Source: Cladorrhinum sp. PSN259
Lineage: Eukaryota; Ascomycota; Sordariomycetes; Sordariales; Podosporaceae
NCBI GenBank assembly: GCA_033725935.1
Contig: MU867061.1
Location: 620,001-684,000, forward strand
Reading direction: 5' to 3'
DNA: 64,000 nt
A program made the translations under genes and the position numbers. Below, one piece after another: positions 34,178 through 44,332 of the stretch (position 1 is the stretch's first letter; each line of letters starts with the position of its first letter). The notes beneath the pieces were generated by a model. The model was not told where the DNA came from and made no database searches. It saw only the letters and a program-made list of their open reading frames with translations.

Positions 34178-35478
34178 CCTTTCGTCTTGGCGACGCCAGT
34201 GGCTGGCTTGGCTTGGTGATGGGCAGTAGCAGTAGGGCTGATGGGAGTGCGTGCGTGCAGTGCACGGGAGCTGACGGGAGCTAGGTATGTAGACAGCCTG
34301 GTTGCAGCAACAGGGAGTGCTTTCCTGGGAAGGAATAACTGGGGGGGGAGGAAAGGAGCGTAAGAAAACAGCGGGTTTAGAAGGGAAAGCATGCCGGGGA
34401 GTAAGGGAAAGCTACCAGATCAGGAGAGAACTGCCGAGAAGGCAACAGGCAGAGAGAACAAGCAACAGGTAACCGCCAGATACCGTGCGGCGTGAGAAGT
34501 CTGTGTAGAGCTCAGATTCCTGAAGGATCTGATTTTTTTCTTCTCTCTTTGTGCGACAAACACATCGTGGGCAACCAATTACTACCTACTGTGTTTCTTT
34601 TTTGATTTCTTCCGATACCTGAAAGGGTACCCAACAGGGCGCCTAGAAACTGACAAAATCCAACTCTGACAGAAACTGAGACATTGCATCCAACACGGTA
34701 AGTATGATAGGGTACAAACCATATTGTCGGGGTTTGGAAATCCGACCTACCGACAAACTCCGGTCCGATTCGACTCGGATCATGGATTGCTACGGCGCAG
34801 GCCGTTGTGACACGTCACGGTGTCTGCCCTGTGTGTGTTTGCTTGGGCAAGTCCAGCCTGAGTCGTCTCTGACTGGACCGCATGATGATTGATGTACCTG
34901 GTGGATGTGCCTTTACCAAGTGGCACATTCCGTGTGGTGTTTTTTATCCGTTTGGTGGCTTGGACGGCAGGTTGTCCATACTTTAATGCTGACTGCCGTG
35001 CCGTGCCGCACCGTTGAATGCAACGGGTGTGTGCCAGGTTGATCCCACCTCCTTCTTCTGGCAACCTCCGGCGCGCGTATCACAACCCCAAATGAGACGG
35101 TAATTTCCATCACGATAGTTGTTAACGATGAACCGGAGACCGATCGATCAACATCAAAGTTTTTAAAGGAATCAACGCCACACTTAAAAATCCTCCCTTG
35201 CGGGGTCCGAGAATACTACTTCGGCATAATTACTAAAAAGGAGATGAAAGACGAGCATTGTAACAGATTCGAGCTTATTCTGGTACGTGGTCTTGGAAAT
35301 AGCTTGGGACATTTCGCTTGACAGCCACAATTGTTACTAGTGTCCCAAGTTTATTTCCAAGACCGCGTGTGTGTCTGGATAGGAATATGCTACCCAAACT
35401 ATTCTGACTTGTTGTCTGTCTCATGCAAAACAATAATGCAACCCCAAGCTTTATCTTTTTGGACCTCGGTAACATGAC
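34178..35478. other. Intergenic region, MFS promoter and P450 terminator
   Basis: No gene seen. The perfect inverted half-sites TCCGA-N6-TCGGA at 34764-34779 could be a Zn2Cys6 regulator site. Confidence 0.4.
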
Positions 35479-37099
35479 CTAAAACGGACACTGCCCCTTT
35501 TCCTTTTTGCGCACCAGCATCTTTGTCCAGGGCCAAGTAAACAGAAACTCGTGAAACATGAGATTCTGCGGCCGCCCCTTTGCGTCCTTGAACTTGAACT
35601 CGTACTCTGTCAGTGCCTTGACCGTGACCATCTTGACCACCACGCTCGCAAAGAACCGGCCGGGGCACGCAGTCTTTCCGTAGCCAAAGTTGAGAAACTG
35701 AGGCCCGGGAGAACTAAAAAGATACTCCGTCTTCTCTTCGGCCGACGCAAACCTCTCGCGGTAAGCGCGCAGACCGTCAAACTTCTCCGGGTTCGGCGTC
35801 ACAGCGGGGTCGTTCTCGACTGCAAAGACGGGCATGCATGCATACGTGCCGGCTCGAACGTGGGTTCCATCTGCAAACGTGTAGTCCTGCTTAAAGAGCC
35901 GCTTCATGCCCATCGTCGTCGGCGGTGACATTCTCTGGCTCTCCCGCAGCACACTGTCAAGCTTGTGCAGGTCGTCGTACGGGTTTCCGTTGGCATTGTC
36001 GTGCCACCCCTTTTTGGCCACTTCTGCAATCTCTGCGAGGAGCTCGTCCTGCAGTTCTGGATTGGTGGAGAGAACGTCGTAGAGGACATTGACCATCCGG
36101 AGGAGAGTGGTGTGCACCGTGGCGAGGGCGACGAGAACGAGCACATGCCCGATGGTCTCAGCAGTGCGCTCTCGGCCCTTGGCCAAGGCGGCGAGCCAGG
36201 AAAGGACGTTGAGGTCTTCAGGCTTGGTATCGTCTGGTTGCCACTTCCCGGCGTCGTTCAGGTCGAGAAGCGTCTGAAGCTTCGGACCGAGGAGACGCTT
36301 TCCTTGCTCCAGCAGGCGCTTACCGGCCCAGTAGGACGGGTGAAGGCGTGCAAGCAAGGGATGCATCCACGAGGGAAACATGCGCAGAATCACGACTGTG
36401 CGGAATACTGTTGACAAAAGAGACGTCAGTTGGCAAGTTTCTTTCTTTTTGGGTCATCAGAGACATACAGTTCTCGGTGTAGTCTATAGCAACATGCAGC
36501 CACTCCTCATTGTCAGCGAACTCGGGCCCAACGATGACACCGGCGCTGAGACGGGCAGAGGCTTTGGCCAGAGCCTGGTATGGCATAAACTCGGTCCATT
36601 CGGTGCTTTGGGGGAAATATTCGTCGAAAGCTGCCGTCGCCGCCTCTTCCATCTGAGGCAGCAAAGTAGTGAGGCGAGGGGTGAGCTTGCGCTGGACGAT
36701 CGAGTGATGCAGTCTGCTCTCGAGGATCAAGTCGACTCCCGTGAATTGTCCGAGTAGATCTTGCTCCAATGCAGCTGTTGACTCTGCCACGTTGTGGGGG
36801 ATACGGGCAACCTCATCCAGGAGATGCACCGGCAACACGACGACGGGCCCATTGCTGCGCATGAGCTGGAAGGCCTTGTCGCGATACTTTTCGTACCCGA
36901 CCCTGGCTAATTCTGTCGATCTCCAGGCGTATCCAATGTTGAGAAGCCATTTTGGCATCAAGGTGGAAGGACCACCGACGAGGGGATGGGATGCATGTTT
37001 GTTAAGCGCATATCGTGTATTGATGGCATCCAGGATGCTGTAGACCAGGAAGCCGCACCCGAGGAACTTGATGATGTCGTAGAACTCGACAAGACCCAT
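35479..37099 (-). CDS. Cytochrome P450 (cluster P450 1)
   Basis: Exons 36469-37099 and 35479-36407 around a 61-nt intron (GTATGT donor, ACAG acceptor) give 519 residues. An N-terminal anchor helix (about 9-26) places it on the ER. The I-helix reads ALATVHTT (304-311), a form common in fungal terpenoid P450s such as kaurene-oxidase-like enzymes; the ExxR is ESQR (366-369); the heme loop is FGYGKTACPG with Cys458. All catalytic elements are intact. The likely substrate is the diterpene made by the neighbouring synthase, oxidised at a position that cannot be predicted. Start at ATG 37099, which directly precedes the anchor; the longer frame upstream lacks ATG. Confidence 0.95.
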
Positions 37100-37855
37100 G
37101 ATGATGATACTGACAGCCGGATTCGTGGTGTCTGACCTCAAGTCGGACAGGGACGTCAGGAGACTGCCGGGGAAGCATCATTTACTTCGGGAGGGCCCAT
37201 CCCATCCCGCCATCCATCTCAATCCACTTCCACGCTCCAACAGGCAAACATGCAAAACATCACAGGCTGCATAAGAAAAGGGGTAGTGGCTTGGAAGGTT
37301 GAGTGCGATCCGGACCCGAGCGTCCCACGGGTCATCACGATCCCACGATGGGTGTGCAAGATACTGGTTCTTCATGCAACCTAGCGCGGAAATAGAATCA
37401 GGGGAGAGCTGTTGCATCGAGGTTGCCGTGCTGACTGCATGTGAATTAATATGGATAGATACTACACACCGGAGAACAAATTTACTCTTGCATGCAGCTG
37501 TAGACTAGTGATTCACGCCGAAAAAAAAAACTAAAAACTTGAAATTTCTGCTTTTCACAAAATCCTTCCGTTTAGGACTGCGCCGCAAAAGAATGAAAAA
37601 GAATGAAAGAAAATTGTGTACATGGATGTTGAAGGAGCTCTTCGGATGTAACTAAGTGATACTCTATCTGCACCCTTGTCCGGCGCCACTGCATGTTTAG
37701 TGACAACATAAGCCTGCATGTGATATTGGACCGGAAGATAGGCCAATATGTGAACCTGTATCTGTACTATGTAGACTCACAGACAGTTGGGCCGTTGGTG
37801 ATGGACTCGAGATTTATGCAACATACTTTATCGAACCAGAGGGTCATCTAAGCGC

Positions 37856-37890
<35 letters not shown>

Positions 37891-38029
37891 ATGCTTACAA
37901 GGAGACTCGAGAGAAAAAAATTGAGACATTTGCACTTTGTATTAGAATTTGGTTAAGCCAAGGTATCAAGATAAATTTGGAAGCTGATAACTAGACATTC
38001 TCAACAATCCTCCCATGTTCCGACAGCCA
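37100..38029. other. Intergenic region with poly-A tract
   Basis: Promoter of P450 1 and 3' flank of the rhodopsin-domain gene. The only structure is the A-tract; no gene seen. Confidence 0.4.
37860..37888 (+). repeat. Poly-A tract (29 A)
   Basis: Twenty-nine consecutive A residues with no adjacent retrotransposon coding sequence. Confidence 0.95.
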
Positions 38030-39271
38030 TCACTCCCTGTAGACAGACACGCCATTTGTAACATTGATGCCCTTGTTGGTGCTGTCCGAGTTGGGAAGAG
38101 GGGGAACGTCTCCTTCAATCTTGATCTCCTGACGTCCCTTGCCCGGCCAGTTCTCGACGCCGTGGAGCTCAACCTGGGACTCGGCAGCACTCTTGGTTCC
38201 AGAACGAGGCAGGCTTGCATTGGAGCGAGTACCGCCGCGGCTTCCAGCACTGCGGAGACTGAACATGCTGCGAACACTGCGAACGATGGACTCGGGTGCG
38301 CGGCCACCGGAAATCAGGGGTCCATAGGTGGGAAGGCAGGCTGCGATGATGGAGCAGTTGGGCTCGAGCACCTGGAAAATGTACTGCTTCGATTGACTCG
38401 CTATTCGTAACTTGTCAGCAACCATTCATTTTTGCCATTGTTTACGGTACGTTCAGGGGTAACTTACAAACTTGGCTGTATCCTGCCGAGGAGACGACCT
38501 TTCGGATGGACTCGTCCAAGAGAGCTGTTCTCACAATGGCGGCCACGGCGCAGAAGGCACCGAGCCAGAAGATGAGCGCCACAGCCACCTTGCGCTCCCA
38601 CTTCATGTTGAGCTTGAAGATGACGGGGAGGGGGAGGCACAGCACGAGGACGTCGAGAGCAAAAGAGCTGGCAGCCTGGCCCAATCCCAATGCGGCCGTG
38701 TCAAATCGCAGCTTCACCATGGTGAGCGGGAACGAGATGGGGTCGATTTCGAAGAGGATCAGGAAGAAGAAGAGCCAGGCCCAGAGAGAGACGATGCCGA
38801 TGGTGAACCACACTGCCGCCTTGAACATGGGCGTCGTGAAGACTCGCTTGTAGAACAAGAGAACTGAAATCTTGACGGCGGCCAAGGGAAACGGCAGGTA
38901 GCAAGACGAGATAAAGATGAGCTACCTTGGTGTTAGACTTTTGACACAGACGTCAAGTTGGCACACATGGGGCCGTGAGAAGAACCTACCTCCAGAGAAG
39001 CCTCTGTGCCCGAGAGAAAGTCTACATCGTCTCGGTAGTTGTTGATGCCAGTCTTGGTGGTGTAGTGCCAAACCAGAATGCTCAAGCCCAGTGTCAAGAA
39101 CCACGATCCAACTATCCAGTAGTCGTCGGCGCGAAGGGGCTGAGTGGACGATCGACGCGCCACGAAGCGCACAAAGATTGAGATGGCCGAGAGGACGGGG
39201 AAGATGACGGAAACCGAGACCAGTCCGGTCGTCACCACGGAAGGCCACGGGCGCGGAGGTAGTTGGCTCAT
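38030..39271 (-). CDS. Fungal rhodopsin-domain integral membrane protein in the cluster
   Basis: Exons 38990-39271, 38468-38921 and 38030-38400 joined by 68- and 67-nt introns encode 368 residues. Seven TM helices are visible with family marks RADDYWIVGSW after helix 2, KISVLLFYKRVF (helix 3 exit), and the terminal SKQYIFQVLEPNCSIIAACLPTYGPLI. The C-terminal 90 residues are cytoplasmic, Ser/Arg-rich and likely phosphorylated. It belongs to the same PF20684 family as the protein at 19160 but is a distant relative. Its place between two cluster P450 genes may be coincidental, or it may sense a related compound; no catalytic residues are seen. Confidence 0.92.
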
Positions 39272-40422
39272 CTTGGATATTGGACTAAGTCACACTGGCG
39301 CAGCAGGAAAAAAAAAAAAAATTTGAACCAAGCTTGTGAGACTTGAACCAAGGAACCAAGGAACCAAGGATGAACTCCACGTGGTGGGTCGGAGTCTTGC
39401 TTTTTACCGTCTTTCTATCACACACAACATGCTTACCTGTCTTACCGCCGACCGTCTCTAAGAGGCCGAGTCGGACTCCTTCCCTCTCTTTTCCCCTTGA
39501 GGAAAATTCCAATATTTCACTGTGCCGCACACAACACCATTCGAGTTTGGTTAATGGGCGTATTTGCTCTTTTTGGAGTGGTCTAACCCCGGTTCCCCCG
39601 GAACGCCACTCTCTATGTCGGGGACTGTCAGCCAATATCTTGGCCAATGAATGCATTAATCTATGCAGTGTAACAACCCCGACGCGGCACCTGCAACAAG
39701 GATTGGCTGTCGCAATTTTGGTGTGCCAGACGGCTCGTTGGTCCCTTCTGCACACAACGATATTGTCTGCAAGACTGAGTAATCACCAGAGTCTCTACAT
39801 GTAATCCGGGCAGCTCATCCGGGGAAGTTGGATTACGGCACAGCTTATCTTGGAGCGGGCGGGAATCCTATCAAGGGAGGATGGCCCGCAAACCTTCCGA
39901 CTTGCCGGGGGCGCAAATAAAGGGAGTGGCTTTCATTGTGTGAGGTGTGGTCGGTACCTGAATACAGGCATCGTGGGGGTTGCTGCAAGTACTCACAAAG
40001 TACCCCCTTTTCCCCGTTATTGGCCCTGAAATCTGCATGAATGTGGCTTGTTGGGTACCCCGTCGGGGCTTCTAATTCAAAACATGCACAATTAATTCTT
40101 CACCGCCGAATGTGACGGTCGTGATGAATCCTTCTTTTCAGCCACCGGCGAAGTCAAGACCGTGGTAGAGGAAGAAACAGTTCGGATCCTAATCCCACGA
40201 TGTGATGGAACTGTTGGAAACATCAAGGCACGCAAGGATTCGGGAGTCAGCATCAAGTCAGCATCACATGAGAGAGGGATGACTCGGAGGAGCGAGAGAG
40301 ATGAGAATGGCAGCAAAATTCGAAAAACATTTTTATGCTAGGGGTCAGGGCATACCCAGGTTCAGGACTCTGCATTTCTGGTGCAGATCATTCCCCTTCT
40401 TTCCCCACCAGAACCCGACAAT
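39272..40422. other. Divergent intergenic region (1.15 kb)
   Basis: Contains promoters of the rhodopsin-domain gene and of P450 2. A triplicated AAGGAACC-like stretch (39340-39370) is the only repeat. No gene seen. Confidence 0.4.
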
Positions 40423-42112
40423 ATGGATAGCAATATCACGAATGCAGTGTATCTGCAAGGCAAGGTCCTCGGCAGAGTGCACGGGGCGATCGAGACTGCA
40501 TCTTACCACCGTCTTGGGCCCTGGGTCGCCGCCGTCCTGCTCCTCACTACCGTTGTCTATTGGTCCCAGCCGATCAAGTTCGACGAAGATGGCCTCGTTA
40601 CAGTCAACCGGCGGTGGTCCTGGGAGCCCGCATTCTTCTCCCGCATTCGCTGGATCTCCAATGCACCGGCGATCATGGCCGCCGCAGACGAGCAATTCCA
40701 GGGGAAGCCCTACCGTCTTGCCCGGGGCGACACCGACCAAATCATCCTACCGCCCAGCTTCATTCCCGAGTTAAATCACCTCAACTCTGACGTCCTGAAC
40801 AGTCGAGAATCCCACGCCTTTGGGCTGCTGGGACACCTCACTGGGATGGGGGTGGTGCGCAAAACCAGCTTTCACGTGCGCGTGCTGTTGTCACACATCA
40901 GCCCTGCTCTGCCTTCCTTGTTCGCCCTGACAGGGATGCGAATCTCCAAGGCCATCCAGAATGACTTTCCCCAGCAGCACGAATGGACAGTCATGAAGCC
41001 CAGCAAGGCCATCGTTCGATGCGTGAGCGAGTCCATTGCTCTGGCCCTGTTCGGGGCCGAAATGACGGCCAACAACCCGGAACTGGTGCATTTGACGCAC
41101 GAACACACCAACAATGGTAAGTCCTTTTTTACACATTTAAAACTTTTACCCCTGAAAAACAAAACATGCTGACAGGGTTCAAATTGCAACAGTGTTCCAA
41201 GTCTGCTTCGCAATGCGTTGCGTTCCCGAGCCGCTTCAAGCTTTGATGGTCTGGCTCGTCCCAGCGCGATGGAAGCTGATCTCTGGGTGGAGGAGACTCC
41301 GACACTACGTTGTCCCCAGCGTCCTCGCCAAGAAGGCAGCCAGATCCAGCTCCGGTAAAGCTCGTTCGGCCGGAGCCGTCAACCCGGATGTCATCAGCTG
41401 GATGGTGGAAGCAGGCAAGAACGAGCTGGAGCGCGATTCAGAGGTCCTCACGACGCTCGTGGGCTCCATCGCCGCGGGATCAACCTACAGCATCACCAAC
41501 TTTTGCTGCCGCACAATCATGGACATGGTCGCGCACCCGGACGTCTTGGACGCGGTCCGGGCAGAAATACGTGCCAAGCACGCAGAGATCAACGGCAAGT
41601 GGGACATGGCCGCTCTTGCGTCCCTCGAGAAGCTCGAGAGCGCCATGAAGGAGTCGGCCCGCCTCACCCCCGGCACCCTCCTGGTGTACAGCCGCGTGGT
41701 GAAAAAGGACCACGTCCTCTCCAACGGCCTCAAACTCAAAAAGGGGCAGTTCATCACCATGTCTGGCGCTCAACGGACCATGGATCCTTTGGTTTTTGAG
41801 GAACCCACGCAGTACAAAGGCCTGCGGTTCTGTGCACCTGATAAGATTGAGGAGCACAGGACCAGGCCTTTCAGCAGTATTGACACTGACATTTTGGGCT
41901 GGGGCGCCGGCCGCTGGGCTTGTCCCGGCAGACTGATTTCTGATATGGCGGCCAAGATCCTGCTTGTGAGGCTCCTGGACGAGTATGATTTCGCGTTTGT
42001 GGGAGGCAAGCCGCTGAGCAGGAGCGTGATGCACGAGTTTTTGTTCTTCCACCCCGAGAACGAGATGATGGTGAAGAAGAGGGAGGATGCCAGCGGGATT
42101 GTGTTTGTCTGA
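40423..42112 (+). CDS. Cytochrome P450 (cluster P450 2)
   Basis: Exons 40423-41116 and 41193-42112 around a 76-nt intron (GTAAGT donor, ACAG acceptor) give 537 residues. A TM anchor lies at about 32-48, later than usual, after a 30-residue N-terminal stretch. The I-helix region reads AAGSTYS, the ExxR is ESAR (385-388) and the heme loop is WGAGRWACPG with Cys475; the usual first Phe of this loop is Trp here. It is not closely similar to P450 1, so it probably came from a separate P450 family rather than tandem duplication. A second oxidation step on the diterpene is the likely role. Confidence 0.95.
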
Positions 42113-42842
42113 AGGTGTCTAAAGATGCCTCCTGAAGATGACATAGTTTTGCAGCTCATACGTAGATTTTTTTAGAGATGGTATCTGGCTGTAGACTGTG
42201 GAGGTATAGAAGTACGTAGCAATACAAACTGGGTCGGTTCTTTTTGCTCTGCTTTGATCGAGTATCTGGTGAAGACAGTCCCATCACTATGTGGCAAACC
42301 GTAGAAATTTCGTCCCCGCAAGTTTCCATCATGATACCAGCAATTTTTGACCACTTCTCGGGCGGTTCCAACTTGATTCTTGGGGGACTGGAGCCACAAC
42401 CGAGTTTGAACAAACTTGGCGTTGGTGGGCTTTGGGTTACTGTTACAGCTAGGCATCAGCAACAATATGCACAAAACGACGCTGACTCAAAGGAGAACAA
42501 AAAAAAATCATAAGCCCACCGTGTAATCTGTATTCCGTGCTGGCTGCGCCTTACCGTTATACTCAACGCCCTTGCTGTGCCCCTTCTGTATCATGGTGCA
42601 TGGGCTAAGGGGGGGCGTCAGGGAACGGTGCCGAATCCTTCGCGGGTAGGAGCGGTGTGCCTGATAACGGCTTTCATGCATTAATCTTTTTTTTTTTTTT
42701 TGGCTTTTTTTTTCAGGATCCTTTTCAGGATCCTTTTCAGTACTTTTCTCACGATTTAAAAGACAAAGTTCTGGTGGTTCATCACACTCAAGTCTCACAA
42801 CTTGGAACCCACACACCCATCAATTTCTTTGTCTCCGTTACA
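42113..42842. other. Intergenic region with short repeat
   Basis: At 42709-42740 the unit CAGGATCCTTTT is repeated two to three times behind poly-T tracts. Otherwise only the promoter of the next gene. Confidence 0.55.
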
Positions 42843-43411
42843 ATGCGGTCCACATTCGCCCTCGCCCTTCTCACAGGTGCCGTTGCCGCCACCCAGGAAG
42901 TCCAAACCGTGGTTGAGGTCTTCCTCGGTGCGAAGCGCGACAGCCACTACGAGTTTCAAGGCAGCGTAATTGCTGCCGACGCCGACGCAACAACCTACCT
43001 CGTCAGATGCCAGTATGGTCTCCTGAACATGCCTGGGTTCCCAACAACCTCATGCAACCTTGAGGATCCTGTAAGACCACCACTTTGTTTAATTCCATGA
43101 AATTAGATGCTAACATCCATACTCAGCCATGGACCGTCACTGAAGGTCCCTCAACGATGGTGGGCGTCATATCGACAGCCATCGACACCGTCACGGCCCT
43201 CCTCGCCGAAACCTGCGAGATCAAGGACCGCACCGCTGCTTACTGCTCCTACACATTCACGGGAATCTCGGCGGGGACGACAACATCTACCGCCTACCCG
43301 ACCACCATCACGGGAGATCTTTTTTACCCGTACCCAATCACCATCACGGCCGGAGCTGAGAAGCTGCCGCCCGCACCCACCGCCAAGGCGAAGAGGGAGA
43401 AGGAGTTGTAA
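42843..43411 (+). CDS. Small secreted protein, Thr-rich
   Basis: Exons 42843-43070 and 43127-43411 around a 56-nt intron (donor GTAAGA, acceptor TCAG) give 170 residues. A signal peptide (MRSTFALALLTGAVAA) precedes a beta-rich body with four cysteines (CQYG, SCNLED, TCEIK, YCSYTF) likely forming two disulfides, and a Thr-rich segment. The C-terminus KREKEL is similar to, but not the same as, an HDEL/KDEL ER-retention signal; there is no GPI-type hydrophobic tail. I do not recognise the family, although small proteins of this plan are common in fungal secretomes. Confidence 0.82.
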
Positions 43412-44332
43412 GTAGTTGAAATTGAGGCTGGTAAAAAGACGATGAATGAAATGATTTGTGTTATGAGATTTATGGAAAAAGAAATTGGTTCTAACGGCTA
43501 TAGGCAATGAATGGGGGGGAGTTTGTTTGGATGTGCTGAAAAGTAGTAGTCAATTTCTTTGAAGAGCGATACAATGAAGGAAGCTGCTCTTTTTTTTATC
43601 ATTCCACGGTACAGTTTGAACAAAACTGCGACTTGGTTGACCACCGGTCTTGTTTTACCATCAACTTTCGCAGTATCTAGTCACACATTGGAAATATATA
43701 GAGAGAAAAATAAAAAAGGGTAGAACTCGGGCAATTGGATTAGATCGACACGCTTGTTTTATTTATGTTTATAAATTATGGAACATATGTAGCCCATGCA
43801 CATGAACTTTGATGATAAAAATAGTTTACTGCCACTTCAAGTTACCGCGCCCATACACTCTGCCCCATATCCTTCCACCATTCCTGGCAGTGTCGGTCTG
43901 ACGTATGGCAGTTCCCTAAAAGCCTGGATACAGCTCATTTAGTAAGAAGCTATATGGCTTTTTTTTTATGAAAAACATTCTTTATAAGAAGAAACCGATT
44001 AAAACCAGTTTATTCTCTATAAACCGATTAGATACTAAAGAAGTACGTACGGCTTATCTTCTGAAAGTTTCCCAAAATAAGCCAGTGATTCAATTGGACG
44101 ACGTTCAATATTGGTGCTGGGTGAAATCGGTATAGCTGGTGCGCACTTGGGGCCTTAAATTCCCACTGTGGTAGGTAGGTAGGTAAGCAAGGCAGTCGAG
44201 CAAAGATGGTAGAGTTTCAGCTTTATATTCAACAAAATAATGCTAAAGAAAACATCACCAATCCCTCCATACCCACCAACCTAGTCTACCTGGTACCTTC
44301 CCTACTCTCCCCAAAAACCTCGTCCCCAAAAC
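43412..44332. other. Intergenic AT-rich region
   Basis: AT-rich between about 43690 and 44070, without coding potential. Ends with short GTAGGTAGGTAG repeats at 44170-44186. Confidence 0.5.

Noticed and set aside
37860..37888. Poly-A tail of a LINE or processed pseudogene
   Set aside because: No reverse transcriptase remnant, no upstream coding relic and no target-site duplication visible; a slippage tract is simpler.
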